NCBI GenBank assembly: GCA_002336915.1
Contig: DDET01000007.1
Coordinates: 1 to 19,342 of the forward strand
From: Bacteroidetes bacterium UBA1947
GTDB taxonomy: Bacteria; Bacteroidota; Bacteroidia; Chitinophagales; Chitinophagaceae
Direction: 5' to 3'
DNA: 19,342 nt
Below are positions 9,508-16,371 of this stretch, piece by piece. How positions within the stretch are numbered: position 1 is the first letter of the stretch; each line of letters starts with the position of its first letter. Position numbers and translations under genes: made by a program. The notes under the pieces are model-generated. The model saw only the letters and a list, made by a program, of their open reading frames with translations, had not been told where the DNA came from and searched no databases.

Positions 9508-11238
9508 TCAAGCTGTCTTCTCATAGCGTCTCTTCCTGAAGAATAAATAGCAGGAAGCAAACACCAGCACCAGCCCGATAGGTATGCCTATATTAACAGC
9601 CTGCCACTTTTTGCGTTCAGCCTTTACACGGCCTTCATCCAGCAGGCGCAGGCGATGGTCTTTAGAGCGCGCCTCCAATAGCCCCGAATGATCGGTAAGA
9701 TATTCAAGGCAATTGAGCATGAAATTCTTGTTGGCGTACATGGTTTTGCTGTACTTCCAGAAGCCCATGTCCATAGGGCCCGTGCTGGGCGATACATTAT
9801 TGACGAAAATGTCTCCGTCTGATATCACGATCATGCTGGTAGGGCTGTCGCATGCATATTTGTAGCGCTGTCCTATCGAGTCAAGCATATGCATGGTGCT
9901 GGCGGGTAACCTGTTCTGGAATATAGAACGGAATTTGCCTTCCATCAATACCGCAACCGGCTGGTAGGGCTTGTTCATATCCTGGGGCCTTGGCGGGTGC
10001 AACATCATACTTAGGTTGACACGCACCGGCGAGGGCGTAGTGCGGCTGTATTTGGACGATGCCAGCAGGATAGTCTTCTTAATTTCAGGGTTAGCTATCG
10101 TATCTATGCTATTGGCAAATACGCCTAATACAGCATCCATGTTGTTTACTATGGGATGCTTTGATGATGGCGTAAAAAAAGGAAGGTAAATAAAAGGCGG
10201 GTATTCAAATGTCGGTTGCCCGCTTGAATTTGTGCCGGATATCATCGGCATTACCTCGCACTGTACATCTTCGATAAAATCGGAATTGATACGTACACCG
10301 TAGCGGAATAATATATCCTCAAGGTTCAGGTTGTAATCGGTAGTAATGAACTGCGAGTTACGTTGCAGGCTATCCATATAGGTACGCAGCATATCCACGC
10401 ACCAAATGATATGTCCGCCTTTCATCACATACTGGTCTATCTTAAACTTTTCTTTGTCGCTGAATGTATCGGTGGGCTTATTGATGATGACCGCATCGTA
10501 ATAGTTGGGGATGTGTGTAGATGCGGTCAAGTCAAAAGTATCCAGTTTGTATTGCCTTTCCAGTGTGCGCAGCATCGACCATGTTTGGTAACCCAGTGCC
10601 TCGCCATGGCCCATTATGTAGGCAATATTGTAAGGCACATTCCTGTTAAGCCTGCTAATAGCGCTGGCAAATTTGTACTCCAGCAACGATTCAGCATAGT
10701 TCAGCGCCTCTATCCTGTTCGCATCCGACCGGTTCTCTATCAACTGCACCGGTGCCGATTTGCCTTTGTAGTTCACAAGTGCATAAGGGAAAACTATCTT
10801 TTCCGAATAGTCGCCTTCATCTCCCTCGCCCACTCTCGTGCCCATCACACCTTTGGCAGCCAGCTGCTGGAAAATGTCTTTTTTCTCATCCTCGCCTTTG
10901 CCTTCAAAAGGATCTATAAAATGGACTATGATATTGCCACCGGCATATTCTTTAAACGATTGCAGGCGGTCGCGCACTGCTTCCTGCAGCCTTATGAAAT
11001 CGGCAGGCATTTTGCCGGCCAGGTACACATCCACCACTGCTACATCCTTCATGTTGCGCAGTAATGTTTTGGTAGCGGGCGAGAGGGTGAAGCGCCGCTC
11101 GCCGGTCATATCAAGGCCGTAATGAAAGCGCGAAGCAAGCATATTGGCACATACCAAAATAGCCAGCAGTATCAGCAGCCTTACAGTAGCCTGGCGCTGT
11201 TGCGACCTTCTTTTCTTAGATGAGTTGTTCGTTGCCAT
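9508..11238 (-). CDS. gldG: Gliding-associated ABC transporter substrate-binding-like protein GldG
   Basis: Membrane-anchored protein of 576 residues. An arginine/lysine-rich N-terminus precedes one transmembrane segment (about 19-36), then the GldG-type opening HYGLDMTGERRFTLSPATKTLL (about 39-60). A large extracytoplasmic region follows, with YIMGHGEALGY at 207-217, and a second transmembrane helix near the end (about 548-567, GIPIGLVLVFASCYLFF) followed by basic residues RKRRYEK. This two-anchor layout matches GldG/ABC-type uncharacterised auxiliary components. GldG works with the permease GldF and the ATPase GldA; the three are required for gliding in Flavobacterium johnsoniae. gldF ends only 10 bases upstream. 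No gldA is present in this window, as is common, since gldA usually lies elsewhere. Confidence 0.92.
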   Translation of the reverse strand: MATNNSSKKRRSQQRQATVRLLILLAILVCANMLASRFHYGLDMTGERRFTLSPATKTLLRNMKDVAVVDVYLAGKMPADFIRLQEAVRDRLQSFKEYAGGNIIVHFIDPFEGKGEDEKKDIFQQLAAKGVMGTRVGEGDEGDYSEKIVFPYALVNYKGKSAPVQLIENRSDANRIEALNYAESLLEYKFASAISRLNRNVPYNIAYIMGHGEALGYQTWSMLRTLERQYKLDTFDLTASTHIPNYYDAVIINKPTDTFSDKEKFKIDQYVMKGGHIIWCVDMLRTYMDSLQRNSQFITTDYNLNLEDILFRYGVRINSDFIEDVQCEVMPMISGTNSSGQPTFEYPPFIYLPFFTPSSKHPIVNNMDAVLGVFANSIDTIANPEIKKTILLASSKYSRTTPSPVRVNLSMMLHPPRPQDMNKPYQPVAVLMEGKFRSIFQNRLPASTMHMLDSIGQRYKYACDSPTSMIVISDGDIFVNNVSPSTGPMDMGFWKYSKTMYANKNFMLNCLEYLTDHSGLLEARSKDHRLRLLDEGRVKAERKKWQAVNIGIPIGLVLVFASCYLFFRKRRYEKTA

Positions 11239-11248
11239 ATACTAAGCG

Positions 11249-11998
11249 TCAGTCGTTCTGTGCCGTGTCCCAGGTGCGGCGGTTAAGTGAAAGACGAGTA
11301 AGCGAGATGAAAAGGATAATAACCGATAAGAAATAAAGTACATCGCGGCTGTCCACGAAGCCACGGCTTATGGAATTATAGTGAAAGGAGATACCTATCA
11401 TGCCCAGGTAGTAATCAAAGCCACCTTTCAGCTGCGGTATCTTGCTAAGCGCCTCGAAACCGTAGTAAAGCAGGTAGCAGGCAAATAATGCGATAAGAAA
11501 ACCCACTACCTGGTTGCTGGCCAGCGATGAGCAGAACACGCCTATTGCCGTAAAGCCCGCAGCCAGGAAGAACAAACCTATATAAGAACCTATTATAGCA
11601 CCTGTATCCAGGTTATTGGCTATGGCCGATAGATTGCTAACGGTGTATACATAAATAAAGGTGGGCAGTATAGCAAAGATCACCAGTGCCAGTGTGGCCA
11701 GGTACTTGCCTATAATGATATCAAAATCAGTCAGCGGCTTTGTGGAGAGCCACTCGATGGTACCGTCGCGGAATTCATCGGCAAAGGAGCGCATGGTGAT
11801 GGCGGGTATCAGCAACATCAGCAGCCATGGGGCCATCTCGAAAAAACGGTCGAGCGAGGCATAGCCGTAGTCGAGTATGCTGCTATCGGGCAGTATCCAG
11901 AGGAAGAGGCCGCAGGCTACCAGGAATACCAGTACCGCCACATAGCCTACTATAGAACTGAAAAAAGAGTTGATCTCCTTTATAAAAATGCTGCGCAT
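11249..11998 (-). CDS. gldF: Gliding-associated ABC transporter permease GldF
   Basis: Inner-membrane ABC-2 type permease of 249 residues with about six hydrophobic segments (about 17-37, 55-69, 99-121, 134-157, 164-184, 220-238). The cytoplasmic motif SFADEFRDGTIEWLSTKPLTDFDIIIGKYLA (71-101, given by its ends and core) is the signature of the ABC-2 permeases that pair with GldG-like partners. It is the first gene of a minus-strand operon gldF-gldG-DUF4340 with gaps of 10 and 17 bases. A promoter with a perfect Bacteroidetes -7 box lies just upstream (12026-12033). Start ATG at 11998 gives the full-length family N-terminus (MRSIFIKEINSFFSS), so the start is well supported. Confidence 0.93.
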   Translation of the reverse strand: MRSIFIKEINSFFSSIVGYVAVLVFLVACGLFLWILPDSSILDYGYASLDRFFEMAPWLLMLLIPAITMRSFADEFRDGTIEWLSTKPLTDFDIIIGKYLATLALVIFAILPTFIYVYTVSNLSAIANNLDTGAIIGSYIGLFFLAAGFTAIGVFCSSLASNQVVGFLIALFACYLLYYGFEALSKIPQLKGGFDYYLGMIGISFHYNSISRGFVDSRDVLYFLSVIILFISLTRLSLNRRTWDTAQND

Positions 11999-12025
11999 GT
12001 GTTACCTAATGGCTTTGGAAGTGTG

Positions 12026-12033
12026 CAAATATA
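12026..12033 (-). promoter_or_regulatory. Candidate -7 promoter element of the gldF operon
   Basis: Read on the minus strand this is TATATTTG, a full match to the Bacteroidetes -7 consensus TAnnTTTG, lying 27 bases before the gldF ATG. The -33 region about 19-21 bases further upstream has only a weak match (TTA-type), so only the -7 half is convincing. Confidence 0.5.
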
Positions 12034-12144
12034 GTGAAATGGGGTTGATTGGTTTAATGGTTGATCAGCCGACTGGTTAATAATGTCATAAAAGTGACAA
12101 TGGTGCTGTTTGGTGTTCCTGAAATATGTTTCATTTTATCTTTT

Positions 12145-12257
12145 TTTCCGGTTTCCGGTTGAAAATGCGTTTCCGGTTTTTTGTGGGCCATTTCGCTGAA
12201 AGGCTTTGTGGCATTGTCATATGATGTTTTGGTGAAATTTCTGGTTTTTTCCGGTTT
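12145..12257 (+). repeat. Four copies of TTTCCGGTT
   Basis: The word TTTCCGGTT occurs at about 12145-12153, 12152-12160, 12170-12178 and 12248-12256, the first two overlapping and all in the same orientation. Spacing is irregular, so this is a word cluster and not a tandem array. Confidence 0.55.
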
Positions 12258-12320
12258 TATCTTTTGCCGACACTTATGGCTCTCGTTCGATATCTCATCT
12301 TATGAGTCCTTCCTCTGCTT

Positions 12321-12356
12321 GTTACTTTCTTTTGCCTTGATGCAAAAGAAAGTAAC
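12321..12356. repeat. Perfect 15-bp inverted repeat
   Basis: GTTACTTTCTTTTGC (12321-12335), loop CTTGAT, and its exact complement GCAAAAGAAAGTAAC (12342-12356). From memory the same hairpin with slight variations is a frequent intergenic repeat in Bacteroidota genomes. There is no T-run directly after the stem on either strand and the nearest gene stops are far off, so it is unlikely to be an ordinary terminator. Confidence 0.8.
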
Positions 12357-12591
12357 CAAAGAAAAAATATTCACAATCTCAATGTCTCTTCAAAGGCGTT
12401 CATGAGATCGCTGCGCTAAGTTCAAGGCTCTTGGAAAGAAAGCTAAAAATATTTGCTTAGCCCTAAAGAGGGAAATAAGTTCGAGCTTCGAACACATCCT
12501 TGCTTCAGCAGGACTTTTATAAGTCCGTAACACTTTAAACTTCAGTAAGTTTTTCTAAATGCGCCGTAGGCTGAGCCCGAGGCAGGCGACC

Positions 12592-12757
12592 GGGCATAAA
12601 ATGAAAATCGGGCATTTACTCAGGGTGTTAGGGGGCGGAATGTCTTGCCAGGCATATCATATGATGATAAAAGTAGCGTGCCCGATTTGTGCCCGACCAT
12701 CGGGCCGGGCAGGCCCGAATCGGACATTTGGTGCCCGAAGGTGCCGGACATCGGGCA
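12592..12757. repeat. Cluster of CGGGCA / TGCCCG words and nested hairpins
   Basis: About eight copies of GCCCGA/TCGGGC or CGGGCA in both orientations in 165 bases. One subset forms the hairpin TCGGGCC (12700-12706), loop GGGCA, GGCCCGA (12712-12718); another is TGCCCGA...TCGGGCA near 12731-12756. GC content is clearly higher than in the flanks. Confidence 0.55.
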
Positions 12758-12908
12758 TTTGGGATAGCTGCAGGTGGAGTGTTTTTGGTCGTTCATGATA
12801 GCGGTTTAGTGTTTAACAATATCTGCCCAGAAAAGCCGGCTTGTTGGGGCAGTTATTAGGCAAGCCGTAAAGTTCCGAAGCTGTTTTGAGATGGGCAAAC
12901 TGAAGTTT

Positions 12909-12962
12909 TATGATACCCTTTTGGAAGGGTATGATACCCCTTTGCGGAGGGTATGATACTCC
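12909..12962 (+). repeat. Three 21-22 base repeats of TATGATACCC forming two hairpins
   Basis: TATGATACC/T starts at 12909, 12930 and 12952, giving a period of 21-22 bases. Each complete unit folds: TACCC with GGGTA (12914-12931) and ATACCC with GGGTAT (about 12934-12954). A third unit is cut short by a T-rich stretch. Confidence 0.65.
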
Positions 12963-13043
12963 TATTTTTGAACTTAAAATATTGATAATGAGGCGCGGGT
13001 ATAATGAAATGGAAAAATCGAAAAATAGCCTGGCGCGAGGTTC

Positions 13044-13062
13044 GTTGGTGAAGAACACCAAC
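13044..13062. repeat. Hairpin GTTGGTG-AAGAA-CACCAAC
   Basis: A perfect 7-bp stem with a 5-base loop in the gene-free stretch upstream of the lipoprotein genes. Similar hairpins are, from memory, common in intergenic DNA of this phylum. No T-run follows. Confidence 0.5.
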
Positions 13063-13232
13063 AAAGGCAGAAAAAAGGAAAAAGGTCCGGTGCTGAGTTG
13101 GTAAGGGATGAACAGCAAGGAAGGCAGAAGCCGGAACAGTGGAGGAAGATCTTCACCCACGAAAAAATCTACTTTACCACTTATTGCAGTATTTTCCATA
13201 TCAATATTATAGTTTTATCACAAAGCACAAAC

Positions 13233-14000
13233 ATGGTAATCCGCTATCTGCATTTTATTATTCTTTGTTTAGTTGTTCTTGCAGGTTGCAAGAGCTACTC
13301 GAAATACCCGATAGACAATAGGCCCCTGGAAAAAACCGATACGTCTCTCTTAGGCATTTGGAAGATCGATGGAAAAGATAAAAAACTTCTTTGGGCTACC
13401 ATAAAAGATACCGACAAAGCAAATTTCATTTTGGTGCAACAGCACCAGGACATTATAGACCAGGCGACATCGTGGAGAAATATGGATGCTGGTAAAAAAC
13501 GAGCGGTTTTTGCCGAGTATTACAAAGATGACACTGCAAGCCTTAACGAGGCAATGAAGGCAGATGCGAGGAATATCAATGACACCACGCATATCGCTGA
13601 AATGAGAAAAAGGATAAACACGTATGATATCACTTACTTTAATGCAGGTGGAAGAAACCCACAGTATCAACAGTGGGACGCATATCTTTCGAAAGTGGGC
13701 AATGAACATTTTCTTAATACTACGTACCGCGATTATCATCTAGACAATAAAGGGGAAATCCTGGATGTGCCGACAGAAGATGGGTACTTACTCGTAAGGC
13801 TGGTAAAGGTCACAAAAGATTCTATCGCAGCAGCGGTGGTGGCCGATAGCACTTTAAAGAAATTAACCAATTGCGCCGCTGTGCGTAAGCTGGTCACTAA
13901 AAACCTAAACAATAAATCCTTCTATTGCGATACTGTTCATTTTTATAAGGTGAGCAGTTACCATTTATCACTAAATGAAGCGATGAAAAAAGCGAATTGA
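13233..14000 (+). CDS. Predicted lipoprotein of unknown function
   Basis: Lipoprotein of 255 residues. The frame is open further upstream, but the ATG at 13233 gives a clean lipoprotein signal (MVIRYLHFIILCLVVLAGC) with lipobox LAGC and lipidated Cys19; earlier starts would put about 45 polar residues before it. The mature part is hydrophilic (CKSYSKYPIDNRPLEKTDTS..., then LLGIWKIDGKDKKLLWATIKDTDKANF, a beta-rich start that loosely recalls small lipoproteins with a calycin-like opening), with a helical middle and TEDGYLLVRLVKVTKDSI near the end. I do not recognise a family. It is followed after only 2 bases by a 37-codon gene that repeats its lipobox region, and then by two further exported proteins on the same strand, suggesting one transcript. 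Confidence 0.8.
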   Translation: MVIRYLHFIILCLVVLAGCKSYSKYPIDNRPLEKTDTSLLGIWKIDGKDKKLLWATIKDTDKANFILVQQHQDIIDQATSWRNMDAGKKRAVFAEYYKDDTASLNEAMKADARNINDTTHIAEMRKRINTYDITYFNAGGRNPQYQQWDAYLSKVGNEHFLNTTYRDYHLDNKGEILDVPTEDGYLLVRLVKVTKDSIAAAVVADSTLKKLTNCAAVRKLVTKNLNNKSFYCDTVHFYKVSSYHLSLNEAMKKAN

Positions 14001-14002
14001 TG

Positions 14003-14116
14003 ATGAGCCGATATGTAAATATGATCATACTTTGCATGGCCTTTCTTGCAGGCTGCAAGAGCTACTCGAAATACCCGATAGATAGCAATTCTTCTGTAGC
14101 TATCGACACAAATTGA
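14003..14116 (+). CDS. 37-residue mini-lipoprotein, partial copy of the preceding gene's 5' end
   Basis: Short frame MSRYVNMIILCMAFLAGCKS... ending in SVAIDTN and TGA. It has a complete lipoprotein signal with lipobox LAGC and Cys18, so the mature lipopeptide would be 20 residues. AGCKSYSKYPID is identical to the preceding lipoprotein, and 39 of 40 bases match between 13276-13315 and 14043-14082; beyond this block the two genes do not resemble each other. The ATG lies 2 bases after the TGA of the preceding gene, so translational coupling is plausible. It may be a true small lipopeptide gene or a truncated duplicate; I cannot decide from sequence alone. Too short for most gene callers. Confidence 0.55.
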   Translation: MSRYVNMIILCMAFLAGCKSYSKYPIDSNSSVAIDTN

Positions 14117-14180
14117 GTGCCAGAAGAGACTCAATGGATAAAGAAGTAATGAATCGTTTTAACTTAAATAGCAGCGAATT

Positions 14181-14729
14181 ATGAGATCATCAATTATATG
14201 CATGCTTTTTCTGTTCACTCTTCCGTACAGCTGTTTGTGCCAGGAAGGCTTTCCCCGGCATAAGACATTAGTGGTTGGCGGTTCGAAGTTCAGTATTAAC
14301 GAGCAGGGAGTTTCTTTCGGGAAGACCGACCCGGTATTTCTTGCCCCGGCGGATACGTCCGGCAACGTGCTATTTACAGGTATTATTCGCGGCGTCCGGG
14401 TCATCGGCAGGTTCGCACCTTGTGCTTACGCGACAGATACCACCTACGCAGAAGACCCGAGCAACGGAGAAATGTACATGGTATGCCACCCCGTTTACAG
14501 TTTAAAAAAACAGGGCGAGTGGGACTATTTTTATGGCAAGGGCTTTTGCTACCATGAATTTTATGATAAAGGAGCTCTTACCGATGCAGATTCCTGGAAA
14601 CAATTATTCTCGAATAAGAGGAAGGGCATAACGGTTGCTGACAGTATGGGGAAAATAAGGTCATATGTTGATCAATACGTTAAGAAAGGCGACGGCTCGG
14701 CCCCCCGAAGGGAAAGCGCAATAGAGTAA
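14181..14729 (+). CDS. Small exported protein of unknown function
   Basis: Protein of 182 residues with an N-terminal signal peptide (MRSSIICMLFLFTLPYSCLCQ); cleavage near CLC-Q or after S17 at Cys18 (a poor lipobox, PYSC) are both possible. The mature part has KTLVVGGSKFSINEQGVSFGKTDPVFLAP, then a segment with several aromatic residues (GEWDYFYGKGFCYHEFYDKG) and a charged tail. No family recognised. Its start context, GCAGCGAATTATGAGATCA, matches that of the next gene (14780) at 17 of 20 bases. Gap to the preceding mini-gene is 64 bases and to the next 50 bases, all on the same strand. Confidence 0.7.
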   Translation: MRSSIICMLFLFTLPYSCLCQEGFPRHKTLVVGGSKFSINEQGVSFGKTDPVFLAPADTSGNVLFTGIIRGVRVIGRFAPCAYATDTTYAEDPSNGEMYMVCHPVYSLKKQGEWDYFYGKGFCYHEFYDKGALTDADSWKQLFSNKRKGITVADSMGKIRSYVDQYVKKGDGSAPRRESAIE

Positions 14730-14779
14730 AAGGAGTTGCAAAAACAATTTAAATCATTACCCTGAAATTGCGGCAAATT

Positions 14780-15583
14780 ATGAGATCAGCATTTTTCCCC
14801 GGCCTCCTGCTTAGCCTTATTTCTATATCAGGCTGTACAAATAAAGTGCATGTTTTTGTTAAACACACGGATGTGGAAGAGGCGGCGTTGAAAGGCAGGG
14901 TCAATTTGGCCACTACGTACATCTGTTCACTGGATAGCACGGGCGCTGAACATTGCAGTACCTGGGTAAGAAAATTTAATGCCCAGGGATTCAAGATAGA
15001 GGTACTGGATACGTCGGGGAATGATTTTTTTATTACCAAATATTCCTACAATAGTGACGGCCTTTTAGCGAAACTTACTTTTTCTGCCAACAGCCCCTTT
15101 TCTTCACCTTCGGAATCCAGCTACCTGTATTCTTTTAGTGAACGCAAAAAAACGGTGGTCACCCGTACTTTTGGCAGTTCGCCGACAAGCATTGATTCTT
15201 CTGTGAGCCTATATGACAAGAATGGAAATGAAATTGAGCACAAGAGTAGTGATACAAAATGGACCTATAAATATGATGAACACGGCTTCCTTGTTTGGGA
15301 CAAATTCACCATTGGGAGAGAGACCATTGAAAGCAATTATATCAATAACAAGCAGGGAAGGGTTTTGAAAAAGACCCGGTCCGATGGTTTGACAATAACT
15401 TACGTATATAATAAGGACGGCAATACAGTTCAAGAAAGGTGGATCGATGCAAAAGGAGAAGTGAAGGACCATTTCATCGGTTACTGTGAAGTAGACAAAA
15501 ACGGTAATTATTTGAAACTCATTTCCGTTTGTCCGCAGACAAAAAGTATGGGTATCAATAGGCAGCTTATTGAATATTACTAA
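14780..15583 (+). CDS. Lipoprotein with YD-repeat-like (RHS-like) beta strands
   Basis: Lipoprotein of 267 residues. ATG at 14780 gives a typical signal (MRSAFFPGLLLSLISISGC) with Cys19 as the lipidation site; a TTG start four codons upstream is possible but less likely. The mature part contains repeated motifs of the YD/RHS kind: KYSYNSDGLLAKLTF, SLYDKNGNEIEH, YKYDEHGFLVWDKF, YVYNKDGNTVQERW, each an aromatic-acidic-Gly turn followed by a beta strand. Such short repeat lipoproteins are frequent in Bacteroidota and are thought to be surface or periplasmic proteins; binding partners are unknown. It is the last gene of a run of four exported proteins, probably a single unit. Confidence 0.75.
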   Translation: MRSAFFPGLLLSLISISGCTNKVHVFVKHTDVEEAALKGRVNLATTYICSLDSTGAEHCSTWVRKFNAQGFKIEVLDTSGNDFFITKYSYNSDGLLAKLTFSANSPFSSPSESSYLYSFSERKKTVVTRTFGSSPTSIDSSVSLYDKNGNEIEHKSSDTKWTYKYDEHGFLVWDKFTIGRETIESNYINNKQGRVLKKTRSDGLTITYVYNKDGNTVQERWIDAKGEVKDHFIGYCEVDKNGNYLKLISVCPQTKSMGINRQLIEYY

Positions 15584-15787
15584 GTTTATGGCGGCAGAGA
15601 GATGCGTCGACACCTCTGAGAACAAAAAAACACAAATAAGCAAAGCGGTATTTGTCCGACGCGAGCCGTTGAGTCCTCGAAGGGAGCGGCTCAATGGGTA
15701 AAGAGAATCCATGCACCCAAGAACGGCTGACGAAAGTCATAGTCCGGCTTATAGCGTTTAGCTAATTTTACCCAATAAGAGCAAACT
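15584..15787 (+). other. Intergenic region with weak inverted repeats
   Basis: 204 bases without a coding frame of note. GAGCCG (about 15663-15668) and CGGCTC (about 15687-15692) can pair around an 18-base loop, and CAAATA...TATTTG lies just upstream (about 15632-15655). Neither has a T-run. TAATTTTA at about 15763-15770 could be a weak -7 element for the next gene. Confidence 0.35.
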
Positions 15788-16207
15788 ATGGCATACAAAC
15801 GCAAGACCTGGGCAGAGAAGATGAAACCGGGCGCCGAGCCGCAAATAGAAAAAACGGAGAAGCCCTTTGCCGATATACCCGCGAATGTAAAGATGCTGAT
15901 AGCCACACCTATGATAGTGGACGAGTATGTACGGAATATACCCAAAGGGCATAGCAGCACACTGCAGCAAATGCGCACAGACCTGGCAGCGGAATATCAT
16001 GCCGACTATACCTGCCCGGTAACATCGGGCATCTTCCTGCGGATAGTGGCGGAGAACGCCTACGAAGAGTATATGAAGGGTAAGCCCATAAACAAACTAG
16101 CTCCCTTCTGGCGAATGATAGATAGCAAGTCGCCCACGGCAAAGAAACTGAGCTTCGGGATGGAGTTTGTTAGTGAGCAAAGGCGGAAAGAGGGCTTGGC
16201 AGCCTAG
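15788..16207 (+). CDS. MGMT-family-like small protein lacking the alkyl-acceptor motif
   Basis: Soluble protein of 139 residues with a charged N-terminus (MAYKRKTWAEKMKPG). The core AKMLIATPMIVDEYVRNIPKG (given as KMLIATPMIV and NIPKG, 35-54), a helix LQQMRTDLAAEY (59-70), TCPVTSGIFLRIVAENAYEEY (75-95) and PFWRMID (106-112) recalls the winged-helix part of O6-alkylguanine transferases and alkyltransferase-like proteins, in which an IPxG turn opens a recognition helix and a P-x-x-R-V/I motif closes the site. The active-site PCHR cysteine is not present (PFWR instead); the only Cys is C76. I recall similar hypothetical proteins across Bacteroidota and other phyla. It stands alone. DNA binding is inference; presence of a real gene is firm. 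Confidence 0.6.
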   Translation: MAYKRKTWAEKMKPGAEPQIEKTEKPFADIPANVKMLIATPMIVDEYVRNIPKGHSSTLQQMRTDLAAEYHADYTCPVTSGIFLRIVAENAYEEYMKGKPINKLAPFWRMIDSKSPTAKKLSFGMEFVSEQRRKEGLAA

Positions 16208-16311
16208 TACTTTTCTATTTATTTCTTAGCTCGAACGAACATCCCCCTACCCCTCCCGCAAAAAAGCCGGACTATCGCTTCAGCCAGGCAGGGAATCACC
16301 GCACAAGGGGG

Positions 16312-16352
16312 GGAATTACCGAGGCATGTCTTTGGACATGGCTCGGTAATCC
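16312..16352. repeat. Long imperfect hairpin downstream of the MGMT-like gene
   Basis: AATTACCGAGG-CATGTC (16314-16330) pairs with GACATG-G-CTCGGTAAT (16335-16350) around loop TTTG, with one G-G mismatch and flanking GG/CC, giving about 17 base pairs. No T-run follows, so it is not a standard terminator. It lies between the convergent genes ending at 16207 and 16442. Confidence 0.65.
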
Positions 16353-16371
16353 TATCCAGCTAAGTATGTTA

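Larger units (their letters stand above)
11999..13232. other. Gene-poor, repeat-rich intergenic region
   Basis: About 1.2 kb between divergent transcription units without a credible gene. Open frames here are short, lack recognisable domains and are biased by the repeats. It contains four TTTCCGGTT copies (12145-12257), a perfect 15-bp inverted repeat (12321-12356), hairpins GTTCGA-GCT-TCGAAC (12479-12493) and GGACTT-TTAT-AAGTCC (12511-12526), a cluster of CGGGCA/TGCCCG words (about 12592-12757), three TATGATAC repeats forming two hairpins (12909-12962) and the hairpin GTTGGTG-AAGAA-CACCAAC (13044-13062). The mixture looks like stacked remnants of dispersed intergenic elements; this is inference. 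Confidence 0.7.

Noticed and set aside
10363..11064. Plus-strand frame of 233 codons opposite gldG
   Set aside because: It is the antisense shadow of a well-supported gldG; His/Cys/Ile-rich with no domain.
12181..12798. Two plus-strand frames (12181-12405 and 12559-12798)
   Set aside because: Both overlap word clusters and inverted repeats, have no family likeness, and are rich in residues caused by the repeats.
12909..12962. CRISPR array
   Set aside because: Only three short palindromic units with no variable spacers of CRISPR size and no cas genes anywhere in the window.
12813..13199. Minus-strand frame of 128 codons in the gene-poor region
   Set aside because: It runs through the hairpin repeats, has no recognisable domain, and its composition (Phe/Leu/Pro rich) looks like a reading of repeat and A-rich sequence.
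13098..13232. Upstream extension of the lipoprotein gene
   Set aside because: It would put about 45 polar residues before a clear lipoprotein signal; the ATG at 13233 is far better.
11999..13232. Insertion sequence or prophage in the repeat-rich stretch
   Set aside because: No transposase or integrase remnant, no paired terminal repeats with target duplication that I can see.
14768..14779. TTG start for the YD-repeat lipoprotein
   Set aside because: The ATG at 14780 gives a typical signal peptide and matches the start context of the gene at 14181.
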